Assembly (NCBI RefSeq): GCF_004348985.1 | Contig: NZ_SMKW01000020.1 | Span: 1-64,000 of the forward strand | Source: Saccharopolyspora elongata | Lineage (GTDB): Bacteria > Actinomycetota > Actinomycetes > Mycobacteriales > Pseudonocardiaceae | Reading direction: 5' to 3' | Length of the DNA: 64,000 nucleotides | Shown here: positions 1-8,251 of the stretch, piece by piece | Numbering within the stretch: the first letter of the stretch is position 1 | Layout: each line of letters begins with the position of its first letter | The notes under the pieces: generated by a model | What the model saw: the letters and a program-made list of their open reading frames with translations, nothing else | The model's database searches: none | Told to the model about the DNA's origin: nothing | Made by a program: the position numbers and the translations under genes

Positions 1-708
1 CTCCACGATCGCGGTCTTGCCCACCCCCGGGTCCCCCATGAACACCGGGTTGTTCTTCGACCGCCGCCCCAGCACCTCGATCGCCTGCTCGATCTCGGCA
101 TCCCGGCCCACCACCGGATCCAGCTTCCCGGCCCGCGCCAGCTCCGTCAGATCCAGCCCGAACTCGTCCAGCCGCGGCGTCACGCTCAACACCGACCGAG
201 CCGCACCCCGATCACCCAACTCGATCGCCCGCGCCAACGCCCTCCCGGCCACCGAATCCGCATCCGCGGCCAATCCCAACACCAGGTGCCGCGCCCCCAC
301 CACGTCGACACCCTCGCCCAACGCCTGCTGATAAGCCCCCAGCAACGCCCGCCGGGCCGCCGACGACAGCACCGGTCGGCCCACCGCCCCGGAATCCTGC
401 GCCACCACCGCCGACCGCACCGCGGCCGCCAACTCCTCCACCCGCACCCCGGAGGACACCAGCAACTCCGCCGTCGCCGGCACCTGCGTCACCGCCCACA
501 GCAGATGCGCACCGTCCAGCTCCCGGCTGCCCCAGTCCACAGTGGCCCGAACCGCCTTCGACACCACCTCGTGCGCCTGCGCATCCAGCAACGTGCCCAA
601 CGCCAGACCGCGCTCCGACGCCGAAGCATCGCCCGACGTCCCCGAGAACACCTCGCTGAACAGCGAATCAAAGGCGGCAGAGGAATCACCGACACTGCCG
701 CGAACCAA
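1..708 (-). CDS. Clp/HSP100 AAA+ ATPase, N-terminal part (cut by window edge)
   Basis: Read on the minus strand, the frame running into base 1 encodes a Clp N-domain region (histidine near [17 protein letters not shown], then [16 protein letters not shown] and GARHLVLGL, typical of Clp repeat halves). It continues into the first AAA+ domain with [20 protein letters not shown] and Walker [13 protein letters not shown] at the edge. It would be a ClpC/ClpB-like unfoldase chaperone or protease partner. The TTG start at 708 is chosen because GGAGG lies 8 bases upstream; upstream in-frame GTG codons are alternatives, and an in-frame stop at 889-891 limits the extension. The N-domain is shorter and more divergent than housekeeping ClpC, so this may be an accessory paralog. 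The rest of the gene lies outside the window. Confidence 0.8.
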   Translation of the reverse strand, partial: MVRGSVGDSSAAFDSLFSEVFSGTSGDASASERGLALGTLLDAQAHEVVSKAVRATVDWGSRELDGAHLLWAVTQVPATAELLVSSGVRVEELAAAVRSAVVAQDSGAVGRPVLSSAARRALLGAYQQALGEGVDVVGARHLVLGLAADADSVAGRALARAIELGDRGAARSVLSVTPRLDEFGLDLTELARAGKLDPVVGRDAEIEQAIEVLGRRSKNNPVFMGDPGVGKTAIVE

Positions 709-1000
709 AGGGGCCACCTCCACACGCACACGCAGGCCCCGCCTGCAACCGAACTCCAGCAGCAGACCAGCACGCAGCACCCGCGGCAGGACCGGCGCCC
801 GACCGCCGACCTGCCAACGCGCCCACCAGCAGCGCCGCGCTGATCCCCACGACCGCGCCACCGAGCCCGCTCCGCGGAGCGCATTCGATCATCGCGGTCG
901 TGATGTTGGCACCAACATACTGAGAGGCCCGCAACAGCCGTGCAGCACCACTACGCTCGCCGCGGCGCAGCACCGACGGTGTTCGCCCGCGCGCCCCGCG

Positions 1001-1405
1001 TCAGCTCGCGCGCTTCTGCGCCTTCTCGATCGCGTCGGCCAACCGGGTCAGCTCCTTGCCGATGTGCGACAGGCGCTCCGACATCACGCTGGCGTGCCCG
1101 GACAGCGGGCCGACGTGCCCGGCCGCCCGCAGCCACTCGGTCACCCCGCCGCACCCGGCGGCCATGCCCTCGACCGTCAGCGAGAACCCGCGCATCACCT
1201 GCTCGATCTCCTCGACGCTGTGCGGCACAGCGGGGTCGCGCAGCCGATCGCCCAGCGCGGCGGCGGCCTCGCCCACCTGCCACGCCACCTCGGCCGAATA
1301 GCCCGACTCGCCGGAATCGGCACTCCGTCTCGTCCCCGACCGCCGAGGTGGCGTGTGCCTACCCGCCTGCGTCGGCGTGTTGTCGGAATGTCCAGCGGCA
1401 GTCAT
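1001..1405 (-). CDS. Small helical hypothetical protein
   Basis: A 134-residue protein with an Arg/Pro-rich, probably disordered first 45 residues. It is followed by a helical region (EVAWQVGEAAAALGDRL, SVEEIEQVMRGFSLTVEGM) and a C-terminal amphipathic helix (SERLSHIGKELTRLADAIEKAQ). No catalytic motif or membrane segment is visible. The pattern resembles small actinobacterial proteins with a helical bundle (WXG100/PE-like or secretion-associated), but I do not recognise a family. It lies upstream of the Clp gene on the same strand with about 290 bases between, so a shared operon is unlikely. Codon use and GC3 support real coding. Confidence 0.6.
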   Translation of the reverse strand: MTAAGHSDNTPTQAGRHTPPRRSGTRRSADSGESGYSAEVAWQVGEAAAALGDRLRDPAVPHSVEEIEQVMRGFSLTVEGMAAGCGGVTEWLRAAGHVGPLSGHASVMSERLSHIGKELTRLADAIEKAQKRAS

Positions 1406-1565
1406 AACGAACCAATCAACCCGAGACGGACACCTAGCTCCACCCTGACGCGCCAGAAGCCCCCCGACCGGTGGCGCAAGTCCACCCGTTTCCCGGTTCT
1501 CCGCAGCGCAGGAGTAGGTGCCGCGAGGTTATCGCGTCATGGCCTCGGTTGGTGGAGGTTGGTCC

Positions 1566-1603
1566 GGAGGATTAATTTTGATCGACACTGAAATCATGAG
1601 AAA
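1566..1603. promoter_or_regulatory. AT-rich conserved element, copy 1
   Basis: GGAGGATTAATTTTGATCGA followed by CACTGAAATCATGAGA forms an AT-rich island in very GC-rich DNA. The same pattern recurs at about 26768, 35926 and 56841. The core ATTTY-N9/10-GAAAT is an inverted repeat. In this copy the GGAGG sits 7 bases before an in-frame TTG of the downstream acetyltransferase, so it may double as its ribosome binding site. Function is unknown. Confidence 0.5.
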
Positions 1604-2090
1604 TATCAAACTGAATGTCGCGGCGGGGGCGGATTCCCGCGCCGGAAAAGCGATTTGCTCCCCGGCGGCGGGCTGCGACCATCGGGCGGTGGAGATCGAC
1701 TACCGATGGCGGGCCGAGGCCTCCGACGACGAACTCGTGTCCCTGACCCTCTCCCACGGCGGCACGGCCGAGCCCGGCTGGTGGGACCGGGTCCGCGCCC
1801 ACAGCCTGGGCTGGGTGACGGCGCGGCTGCCAGGCGGCGCGCTGATCGGCTTCGTCAACGTCGCCTGGGACGGCTCCGACCACGCCTTCCTGCTCGACAC
1901 CAAGGTCCGCCCAGACCACCAGCACCGCGGCATCGGAACGGAACTCGTGCGGCGCGCGGCGCAGGCCGCCCAGGGCGCGGGCTGCACCTGGTTGCACGTC
2001 GACTTCGAGCCGCACCTGCGCAGCTTCTACTTCGACGCCTGCGGCTTCCGCCCCACCGACGCGGGCCTGGTCCTCCTGGCGGACCGCTGA
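1578..2090 (+). CDS. GNAT-family N-acetyltransferase
   Basis: The protein carries a GNAT fold in its last 130 residues: a beta-strand pair (GWVTARLPGGALIGFVNVAWDG) and the acetyl-CoA binding motif A (KVRPDHQHRGIGTELVRRA, i.e. Q/R-x-x-G-x-G/A). A C-terminal segment, LRSFYFDACGFRPTDAGLVL, is typical of GNATs. It would transfer an acetyl group from acetyl-CoA to an amine; the substrate is unknown. The start is uncertain. TTG 1578 has GGAGG at 7 bases, ATG 1596 and GTG 1689 are in frame, and only the part after GTG 1689 is family-like. It ends 16 bases from the convergent XRE regulator. Confidence 0.85.
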   Translation: MIDTEIMRNIKLNVAAGADSRAGKAICSPAAGCDHRAVEIDYRWRAEASDDELVSLTLSHGGTAEPGWWDRVRAHSLGWVTARLPGGALIGFVNVAWDGSDHAFLLDTKVRPDHQHRGIGTELVRRAAQAAQGAGCTWLHVDFEPHLRSFYFDACGFRPTDAGLVLLADR

Positions 2091-2106
2091 CGCCCGGCGA
2101 TCCGGA

Positions 2107-2982
2107 TCAGCCGGGCAGCGACGCGGGCAGCTTCGCCGCCCCGCCGATGGAGGTTCCCAGCAGCCGCAGCGCCGCTTCGGAAGGAGAACCCGGTTCCGCG
2201 GTGAACAACTCCAGCCGCTGATCCTGCTGGTCCGGCACCTGCAAGGCCTGGTACTCCAGCTCCAGCGGCCCGACCAGCGGATGCCGCAACTGCTTGCATC
2301 CGTAGGTGCAGTCACGCACCCGTCGCCGGCCCCACAGCTCCGCGAACTCGGGGCTCTTCATCGAAAGCTCCCCGATCAGCCCCGCGATCAGCGGGTCGTC
2401 CGGGAAGCGGCCCGCGACCAGCCGCAGGTAGGCGACGTGCCCACGCGCCTCGTCCGTCCACTGCGGATAGAGCTCGCGGGTGTGCGGGTCGAGGAACAGC
2501 ATCCGCGACAGGCTGGGCTGGTCCGCCACCCGGTTCGGGCTGCCGAATTCCAGGTGCCCCGCCAGCAACGCGTGCCCGAGCCGGTTCCAGGCCAGCACGT
2601 CGTTGCGGCGGCCGATCACCAGCGCCGGCACCGCATCCATCGAATCCAGCAGGTGCCTCAGCCGCGGCCGCACCGACTCCGGCCGCGGCGTCCGCCGCTT
2701 CGCGCGCACGGGCCGCGCCAGGTCCCGCAGGTGCGCCTGCTCGGTGTCGTCCAGGCGCAGCGCCCGCGCGATCGCGTCGAGCACCTCCGCCGAGGCATTG
2801 CGGCTCTGCCCCTGCTCCAGGCGCGTGTAGTAGGCGACGCTCACGCCCGCCAGCTGCGCCAGTTCCTCGCGGCGCAACCCCGGGACCCGCCGCCGCACAC
2901 CGTACGACACCAGGCCCACGTCCTCGGGTTTCAGCCGCGCCCTCCTCGACCGCAGGAAGGCCCCGAGCTCACCATCGTCCAC
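2107..2982 (-). CDS. XRE-family regulator with MmyB-like ligand domain
   Basis: N-terminal XRE helix-turn-helix (GLRREELAQLAGVSVAYYTR, then LEQGQSRNASAEVLDAIARAL) is followed by an MmyB-like LBD (PALVIGRRNDVLAWN, FLDPHTRELYPQW, ELSMKSPEFAELWGRRRV). In this family the C-terminal domain is thought to bind a small hydrophobic ligand. The gene is divergent from the MFS transporter at 3132 with 149 bases between, so it probably controls that transporter and the hydrolase behind it. GTG 2982 (VDDGELGAFLRSRR) is chosen because conservation begins there; the frame stays open upstream to 3117, so a longer form cannot be excluded. Confidence 0.9.
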   Translation of the reverse strand: MDDGELGAFLRSRRARLKPEDVGLVSYGVRRRVPGLRREELAQLAGVSVAYYTRLEQGQSRNASAEVLDAIARALRLDDTEQAHLRDLARPVRAKRRTPRPESVRPRLRHLLDSMDAVPALVIGRRNDVLAWNRLGHALLAGHLEFGSPNRVADQPSLSRMLFLDPHTRELYPQWTDEARGHVAYLRLVAGRFPDDPLIAGLIGELSMKSPEFAELWGRRRVRDCTYGCKQLRHPLVGPLELEYQALQVPDQQDQRLELFTAEPGSPSEAALRLLGTSIGGAAKLPASLPG

Positions 2983-3131
2983 ATCGGCCAGTCTGCCCGA
3001 CGCACGGCGCCGCAACCTGACCCTGCCAGGGGTACGCACCGCGCTCCTACGAAACGGCGAGGCCTGGGCAGCCCCGCAGCCGCGGCCGAGGCTTGCCCGG
3101 TCAACACCAACCGGCACGAAAGGCCGTCGCC

Positions 3132-4316
3132 ATGCCCCTGGCCCTGCTCGCCCTGGCCATCAGCGCGTTCGGGATCGGTACCACCGAATTCATCACCAAC
3201 GGCCTGCTGCCCGACCTCGCCGCGGCGTTCGGCGTGTCCATCCCCACCGCGGGCCTGCTCACCTCCGGTTACGCCCTCGGCGTGGTCGTCGGCGGCCCGG
3301 TGCTCACCGCGGCCACCACCCGGTGGTCCCGCAAGCAGACCCTGTTGGGCCTGATGCTGGTGTTCCTGATCGGCAACGTCGCGTCCGCGCTCGCCCCGAC
3401 CTACGGCATGCTGATGACGGGACGGGTCGTGTCGGCACTGGCCCACGGCGCGTTCTTCGGGGTCGGCTCCGTCGTGGCCGCCGATCTGGTGGACGCCCGC
3501 AAGAAGGCCGGCGCGATCGCGCTGATGTTCACCGGGCTGACGCTGGCCAACGTCCTCGGCATGCCCATGGGCACCCTCCTCGGCCAGCACTTCGGCTGGC
3601 GCTCGGCGTTCTGGGGAGTGACCGCGCTGGGCGTCGTCGGCCTGATCGGCATCGCCGCCCTCGTACCCCATCAGCCCGTCAAGCCGGGCAGCGGCCTGCG
3701 CGGCGAACTCGCCGCCTTCCGCCGCCCGCAGGTGTGGCTGGCGCTGGCCGTCACCGCGATCGGCTTCAGCGGCCTGCTCACCTCGTTCACCTACGTCGCC
3801 CCGATGCTGACCGAGGTGGCGGGCTTCTCCCCCGCCAGCATCGCCTGGCTGCTGGCGATCTACGGGGCCGGACTGGTCGTGGGCACCTACCTCGGCGGCA
3901 AGGCCGCCGACCGCGCACTCCTGCCGACGATCTTCACGCTCCTGACCGCGCTCGCGGCCGTCCTGGCGCTGTTCCCCGCAGCGCTGCACCACCCGGCCGC
4001 AGCCGTGGCCGCGCTGTTCCTGCTGGGTGCGGTCGGCTTCGGCACGATCCCGCCGCTCCAGACGCGCGTCATGCAGCTGGCCGGCGGCGCGGCAACGCTC
4101 GTCTCGGCCGCCAACATCGCCGCATTCAACCTCGGCGCCGCCGCCGGGGCGTGGCTGGGCGGGCTCGCCATCGACGCAGGCCTCGGCTATGCCTCCCCCA
4201 ACCTGGTCGGCGCCGCGCTGACCGCGGCCGGTCTCGTCCTCGCCATCGTCACCGCGGGCCGGCGCCGCGCTGACAGGCATCCCGCATCCGCGAACCACGC
4301 CCCGGCCCACCACTGA
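3132..4316 (+). CDS. MFS drug/small-molecule efflux transporter (DHA1 type)
   Basis: A 394-residue integral membrane protein with 12 predicted hydrophobic segments. Its N-terminus reads AISAFGIGTTEFITNGLLPD, the signature of the AraJ/Cmx/YdhP-type DHA1 efflux subgroup. Motif C-like residues lie in the fifth helix (LTLANVLGMPMGTLLGQHFG). It should exchange protons for a drug-like or metabolite substrate at the cytoplasmic membrane. ATG 3132 is preferred because GAAAGG lies 9 bases upstream and the first helix follows at once. It is followed 17 bases later by a hydrolase gene in the same direction, and is divergent from the XRE regulator that probably controls both. Confidence 0.92.
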   Translation: MPLALLALAISAFGIGTTEFITNGLLPDLAAAFGVSIPTAGLLTSGYALGVVVGGPVLTAATTRWSRKQTLLGLMLVFLIGNVASALAPTYGMLMTGRVVSALAHGAFFGVGSVVAADLVDARKKAGAIALMFTGLTLANVLGMPMGTLLGQHFGWRSAFWGVTALGVVGLIGIAALVPHQPVKPGSGLRGELAAFRRPQVWLALAVTAIGFSGLLTSFTYVAPMLTEVAGFSPASIAWLLAIYGAGLVVGTYLGGKAADRALLPTIFTLLTALAAVLALFPAALHHPAAAVAALFLLGAVGFGTIPPLQTRVMQLAGGAATLVSAANIAAFNLGAAAGAWLGGLAIDAGLGYASPNLVGAALTAAGLVLAIVTAGRRRADRHPASANHAPAHH

Positions 4317-4333
4317 CCACGAAGGACATCGCC

Positions 4334-5146
4334 ATGCCGACCACCACCACGAGCTGCGCCGTCGATTACCACTTCACCGGCTCCGGTCCCGGGCTGCTGC
4401 TCATCCACGGCACCGGAGCCGACGCCGAGAGCAGCTGGACCGAGCTGATCGACAGCGTCGCCGCCCGCTTCACCACCGTCGCGATCAACCTCCCCGGATC
4501 CGGCCGAACCCCGGTCTCGCCCGAACCGCTCGACATCGTCACCCTCGCCGACCAGGCCGCCGCCACCGCGGTCGCAGCGGGCCTGACCGATTTCCACGTC
4601 GTGGGACATTCGCTGGGGGCTGTGATCGCCACCGCCGTCGCGGCCCGCCACGGCGCCCGGGTGCGTTCGCTGGTCGCCCACGCGGCCTGGACGCGAAGCG
4701 GCGCGCGAGAGGCGTTCCAGTTCGGCCTGTGGGAAAGCCTGCTGCGCGCCGACCCGGAGCTGCTGGCCCGGCACCTCCAGCTCACCGCCATGGGCCCGGC
4801 CACCCTCGCGAGCCGAACGGCCGAGGACTTCGAGCAGGCCGTCGCCGGCTTCACCGAGATGCTGGGCCGACAGCGGTTGCAGCCGCTGATCGAGCTCGAC
4901 GCACGCGTGGACATCCGCTCGCTGCTCCACTCGATCACGGCGCCTTCGCTGGTCCTGGCCAGCCGCGACGACCAGATCGTGCCCGTCTCCCACCAGCGCG
5001 AACTCGCCCGCGCGATACCCGGCGCCGGCTACCTGGAGCTGCCCGGCGGCCACGCCCTGCCCTTTGAGGACCCTGCCGCCTTCACCGCAGCCATCGCCGA
5101 CTGGCTGGACTACCAGGAGTCCGCGCTCGGATCATCGCACCGGTGA
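4334..5146 (+). CDS. Alpha/beta hydrolase
   Basis: A 270-residue alpha/beta-hydrolase fold protein. The oxyanion-hole segment LLLIHGTGADAESSW lies near residue 22. The nucleophile elbow VVGHSLGAV has Ser93, a candidate acid lies in LVLASRDDQIVP, and the catalytic His in ELPGGHALPFEDP. It is a soluble esterase/lyase-type enzyme; the substrate cannot be read. It sits 17 bases after the MFS transporter, so the two are probably co-transcribed and could form a detoxification or export pair under the XRE regulator at 2982. Confidence 0.9.
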   Translation: MPTTTTSCAVDYHFTGSGPGLLLIHGTGADAESSWTELIDSVAARFTTVAINLPGSGRTPVSPEPLDIVTLADQAAATAVAAGLTDFHVVGHSLGAVIATAVAARHGARVRSLVAHAAWTRSGAREAFQFGLWESLLRADPELLARHLQLTAMGPATLASRTAEDFEQAVAGFTEMLGRQRLQPLIELDARVDIRSLLHSITAPSLVLASRDDQIVPVSHQRELARAIPGAGYLELPGGHALPFEDPAAFTAAIADWLDYQESALGSSHR

Positions 5147-5217
5147 CCGCCCGGAATACGCGGACTGACCACAATGGACGGCCGGTGGTTTCCCGGTCAG
5201 GCGCGGGCGGTCACCGG
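5140..5217. terminator. Convergent-gene hairpin overlapping both stop regions
   Basis: CCGGTGACCGCCCG at 5140-5153 pairs perfectly with CGGGCGGTCACCGG at 5204-5217. The arms lie across the 3' ends of the convergent hydrolase (+) and monooxygenase (-), so each gene's stop region is part of the stem. A smaller GACC/GGTC stem sits inside. No T-tract follows, which is common for actinobacterial terminators. Confidence 0.6.
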
Positions 5218-6759
5218 AACGCCGAACCATCGCCCGACCGCCACCTGGAGCGCGTCCAGCTCGGTGGCATCCGGGCGGGGCGATGCCGATGTCCACGCCA
5301 CGTAGCAGTCCGGCCGGAGGAGCAGGGCGGTGGCACCGATGTCGGCTCCGGCGAGCCGCCCGCGGACCACGTCCACCTGGTCGGTGCGCCCGACGAGCGT
5401 TCCCGGGGAGCCGTCCTCGGTCAGGTCGATCAGCAGCGGGCGCGCGCTGCGGGTCAGCTCCGCCAGCCGCACCGGCCCGGTTTCGGTGTGCAGCTCGAAT
5501 TCCGGGGCGCACCGGCCGATGAGCGGATGCGCGCCGGCGGCTCCCATGTCGTAGCGGACGTCGGAGCCCGCGGTGAGGTCCGCGATGCGCTGGACGGTGC
5601 CGGGGTCATCGAGCAGCTCGGTGAACAGCTCGCGCAGCGCGGTGACGTCGCTGCCCGGGGCGATCAGCGCGGACTGCGCCTGGGCGTAGGTGATCATGCG
5701 CCGGGCCGCCTCGCCGCGTTCCGCCTCGTAGCTGTCCAGCAGCCCGGGCGGGGCGTCGCTGCGGAGCTCGGCGGCGAGCTTCCAGCCGAGGTTGATCGCG
5801 TCCTGCAGGCCGAGGTTGAGCCCGGGCCCGCCGCCCGCGGTGTAGACGTGCGCGGCGTCGCCGAGCAGGAACACCCGGCGGTCCCGGAACCGGTCGGCCA
5901 CGCGGGTGTTGCCGCCGCTGCGGCGTCGCAGCACGTGTGGCCCCGCGCCGGCGGGCGGGCCGAGCGGCACGTCGGCGCCCAGGACCCGGCGTGCGCTCTC
6001 CCTCAGCTCGTCGAGGGTCATCGGCGCCTCGGTCTCCGGCTCGTCCCACTCGATGGTGCTGATCAGGGGGTCCTGCCCCGGCAACGGCGCGTACCCGAAC
6101 CCGCCGTGCTCGGTGCGGTGCGGCAGGAACGGCAGGATCGCGCCGCTGCCGGGCACGTTCAGCGCGCCGGTCGCGGGGTCCACCCAGTCCGCGGGAACGG
6201 TGGCGTTGGCCGTCCGGTTCGTCGTCCGGTCGTAGCTGACGCCGGGGAAGCCGATGCCGGCGCGCTTGCGGATGACGCTGTGGGCGCCGTCCGCGCCGAC
6301 CAGGTACCGGGCGCGCAGCCGGTACGGCCCGTCCGGGCCGGTGACCTCCGCCGCGACCGCGTCGTCCTCCTGAGACAGGCCGGTGACCTCGTGTCCCCAG
6401 CGGATGTCGGTGTCGAGCTCGGTGGCCCGCTGCGCGAGGACTTCCACGATGCGGCGCTGCGGCACGGCCAGGTTGTAGACGGGGCTGTCCGCCAGCAGGC
6501 CCAGGTTCAGGCTCATCCCGGCGAACATGAAGTACGCGGAGTTCGGCTGAGGTGGCTGCGGGCCGCCGCTGAGCGGCTCGTGCAGCCCTCGGCGGTCGAC
6601 CATCTTCACGACCTGGCCGACGAGGCCGTTGGCCTTGGGCTCGTCGCTGGGCTCGGTCAGGCGCTCCAGCACGATCGGCCGCAGCCCGGCCAGGCGCAGC
6701 TCGCAGGCCAGCATGAGCCCGTTCGGGCCGCCACCGGCGATGACGACATCGGCGATCAT
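5197..6759 (-). CDS. FAD-dependent aromatic monooxygenase (PHBH fold, rifampicin/TetX-like)
   Basis: A 520-residue class A flavoprotein hydroxylase. The N-terminus has the Rossmann dinucleotide motif DVVIAGGGPNGLMLACELRL. The mid-protein DG motif is LVGADGAHSVIRKRAGI. The second FAD motif is FLLGDAAHVYTAGGGPGLN, followed by GLQDAINLGWKLA. The thioredoxin-like C-terminal domain typical of long members is present. It would insert one oxygen atom into an aromatic substrate using NAD(P)H; a polyketide or antibiotic substrate is possible. ATG 6759 is chosen because the FAD motif follows directly. The TetR gene upstream on the same strand, 49 bases away, probably controls it. Confidence 0.92.
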   Translation of the reverse strand: MIADVVIAGGGPNGLMLACELRLAGLRPIVLERLTEPSDEPKANGLVGQVVKMVDRRGLHEPLSGGPQPPQPNSAYFMFAGMSLNLGLLADSPVYNLAVPQRRIVEVLAQRATELDTDIRWGHEVTGLSQEDDAVAAEVTGPDGPYRLRARYLVGADGAHSVIRKRAGIGFPGVSYDRTTNRTANATVPADWVDPATGALNVPGSGAILPFLPHRTEHGGFGYAPLPGQDPLISTIEWDEPETEAPMTLDELRESARRVLGADVPLGPPAGAGPHVLRRRSGGNTRVADRFRDRRVFLLGDAAHVYTAGGGPGLNLGLQDAINLGWKLAAELRSDAPPGLLDSYEAERGEAARRMITYAQAQSALIAPGSDVTALRELFTELLDDPGTVQRIADLTAGSDVRYDMGAAGAHPLIGRCAPEFELHTETGPVRLAELTRSARPLLIDLTEDGSPGTLVGRTDQVDVVRGRLAGADIGATALLLRPDCYVAWTSASPRPDATELDALQVAVGRWFGVPVTARA

Positions 6760-6808
6760 CGGGGGTTGTGCTCCTTCGTCGAAGTGGGCGGAATGGGCCG
6801 GATCGTCC

Positions 6809-7444
6809 TCATGGGACCGGGAGTCCGGCGGCGATCCGGGCGAACGCCTCGCGCAGCAGCGGCAAGGCGGAGCCATGCGGGTCTTCGCGCAGCCAGTGCG
6901 TCACGGCCGTGGCGCTGCCGGCGCCGACCACTGCGGCGACCAGTTGCGGGTACAGGTCGTGCGCCACGTCGGTGCCGATGCGTTCGGCGATGGCCTTCGC
7001 CAGCTCGTCCTGCGCGATCGCGTTCGCCTTGAGGACTTCGCCCTGCACGGCGGGTTCGGCGAGCATGAGCCGCAGGCCGTCGATCCAGCCCTGGTCGCGG
7101 GGCTGCCGGTCGTCCGGCGCCGGCGCGAACTGCGCCTGCACTGCGTTGCCGATGGCCTGCCACAGCGGCTCGGCGGCCGGTCGTGCGCGCAGCTCCTCGG
7201 CGATCCGCAGGGCGCGTTCGAGGTGGCTGGCGGCGATGGCCTCGGCCTTGCCGGCGAAGTAGTTCCGGAAGGTGCGCGGCGAGACGTCGGCGGCCGCGGC
7301 GATGTCGTCCACCGTGACGTCCTGCCATCCGCGTTCGACGGTCAGGCGGATCGCCGCCCGGCTCAACGCGAGGCGTGTCTGGCGCTTCTTGCGTTCCCGC
7401 AGCCCGATGCGGGCGTCGTCTTCGGCGGTCATGCGGACAACCAT
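6809..7444 (-). CDS. TetR-family transcriptional regulator
   Basis: N-terminal TetR helix-turn-helix: LALSRAAIRLTVERGWQDVT, then VDDIAAAADVSPRTFRNYFA, followed by a helical ligand domain of ordinary length (211 residues). ATG 7444 is chosen; ATG 7432 is an in-frame alternative. The stop lies 49 bases before the monooxygenase start on the same strand, so both are likely one transcript and the regulator should control the flavoenzyme and itself. A perfect TTGCCA-GTT-TGGCAA palindrome lies 26 bases upstream of the start, a good autoregulatory operator. Confidence 0.93.
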   Translation of the reverse strand: MVVRMTAEDDARIGLRERKKRQTRLALSRAAIRLTVERGWQDVTVDDIAAAADVSPRTFRNYFAGKAEAIAASHLERALRIAEELRARPAAEPLWQAIGNAVQAQFAPAPDDRQPRDQGWIDGLRLMLAEPAVQGEVLKANAIAQDELAKAIAERIGTDVAHDLYPQLVAAVVGAGSATAVTHWLREDPHGSALPLLREAFARIAAGLPVP

Positions 7445-7469
7445 AGCGAAACTTACCACATTTGCAAGA

Positions 7470-7484
7470 TTGCCAGTTTGGCAA
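7470..7484. promoter_or_regulatory. Palindromic operator upstream of tetR
   Basis: TTGCCAGTTTGGCAA is a perfect 6-bp inverted repeat with a 3-base spacer. It lies in a short AT-rich stretch in the 43 bases between the TetR start and the phosphoribosyltransferase stop. Further TTGCAAG and AAACTTACC sequences around it may be promoter boxes. It is the natural candidate binding site for the TetR at 6809. Confidence 0.65.
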
Positions 7485-7487
7485 GTT

Positions 7488-8156
7488 TTACGGCTGGTCG
7501 AGCGCCCGCAAGATCTCGAAGATCTCCTCGTCCGTGGTGGCGTTGAAATCGCGGTACCACTGCCCCACCGCGGCGAAGCCGACCGGCTGCAGCACGCACA
7601 CCACCACGTCGGCTTCCGCGCGCAGCGCGGTGACCGCGTCCGGCGCCCCCACCGGCACGGCCAGCACCACGCTGCGCGGCGCCGACCCGCGCAGCATCCG
7701 CACCGCCGCGCGCGCCGTGGCCCCGGTGGCCAGCCCGTCGTCGACCAGCACGACGTCACGCCCGGCCAGCGGCAGCGGTTCGCCACGCTGGAACAGCCGC
7801 TCCCGGCGCCGCGCCTCGGCCCGCTCACGCTCGCAGGCCGCCTCCAGGGTCCGCTCGTCGAGGTTGAACGAGCGCACCAGCTGCTGGTCGTAGCTCGGCG
7901 GGCCGTCGGCGGTCACGGCGCCGACGGCCAGTTCCGGCTGGCTCGGCGCGCCGATCTTGCGGGCCACGCAGACCCGCAGCGGCGCCTGCAGCATCCGGGC
8001 CACCTCGGCGGCCACCGGCACCCCTCCCCTGGCCAGCCCGAGGACCACGGGATCGACCAGCTCCAGGCCGGTCATCCGCTGGGCCAGGACCCGCCCGGCG
8101 TGCCGGCGATCGGCGTAACCAGTGGTGGTTCGATCCGGGAAACCCATGCGAGGCAT
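7488..8156 (-). CDS. Phosphoribosyltransferase-domain protein
   Basis: A 222-residue type I phosphoribosyltransferase fold. It has a GLARGGVPVAAEVARML segment and the PRPP-binding motif DVVLVDDGLATGATARAA. Members of this group are annotated as predicted PRTases, and some are fused to or encoded near dienelactone-hydrolase-like proteins; the acceptor base is not known. ATG 8156 is preferred since GGGAGG lies about 6 bases upstream. The stop of this gene lies next to the operator of the tetR gene, but the regulator has its own promoter region there. Confidence 0.9.
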   Translation of the reverse strand: MPRMGFPDRTTTGYADRRHAGRVLAQRMTGLELVDPVVLGLARGGVPVAAEVARMLQAPLRVCVARKIGAPSQPELAVGAVTADGPPSYDQQLVRSFNLDERTLEAACERERAEARRRERLFQRGEPLPLAGRDVVLVDDGLATGATARAAVRMLRGSAPRSVVLAVPVGAPDAVTALRAEADVVVCVLQPVGFAAVGQWYRDFNATTDEEIFEILRALDQP

Positions 8157-8251
8157 CGCTCGCCTCCCGTCCGCCGCGCGTGCGCGCGACAGCACATCGG
8201 GGAAACCACTCGCCTCGATGATGCCCGCCCGCCGCCACCGGGCAAACCTCC

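Noticed and set aside
686-973. Small hydrophobic frame upstream of the Clp gene (minus)
   Set aside because: It has one hydrophobic stretch but overlaps the Clp reading frame and lacks a convincing ribosome binding site or known family.
5143-7032. Very long plus-strand frames opposite the monooxygenase, ferrochelatase, moxR and similar genes
   Set aside because: High GC content keeps antisense frames open. Their composition is Arg/Gly/Ala-biased without domains, while the opposite strand encodes recognised families.
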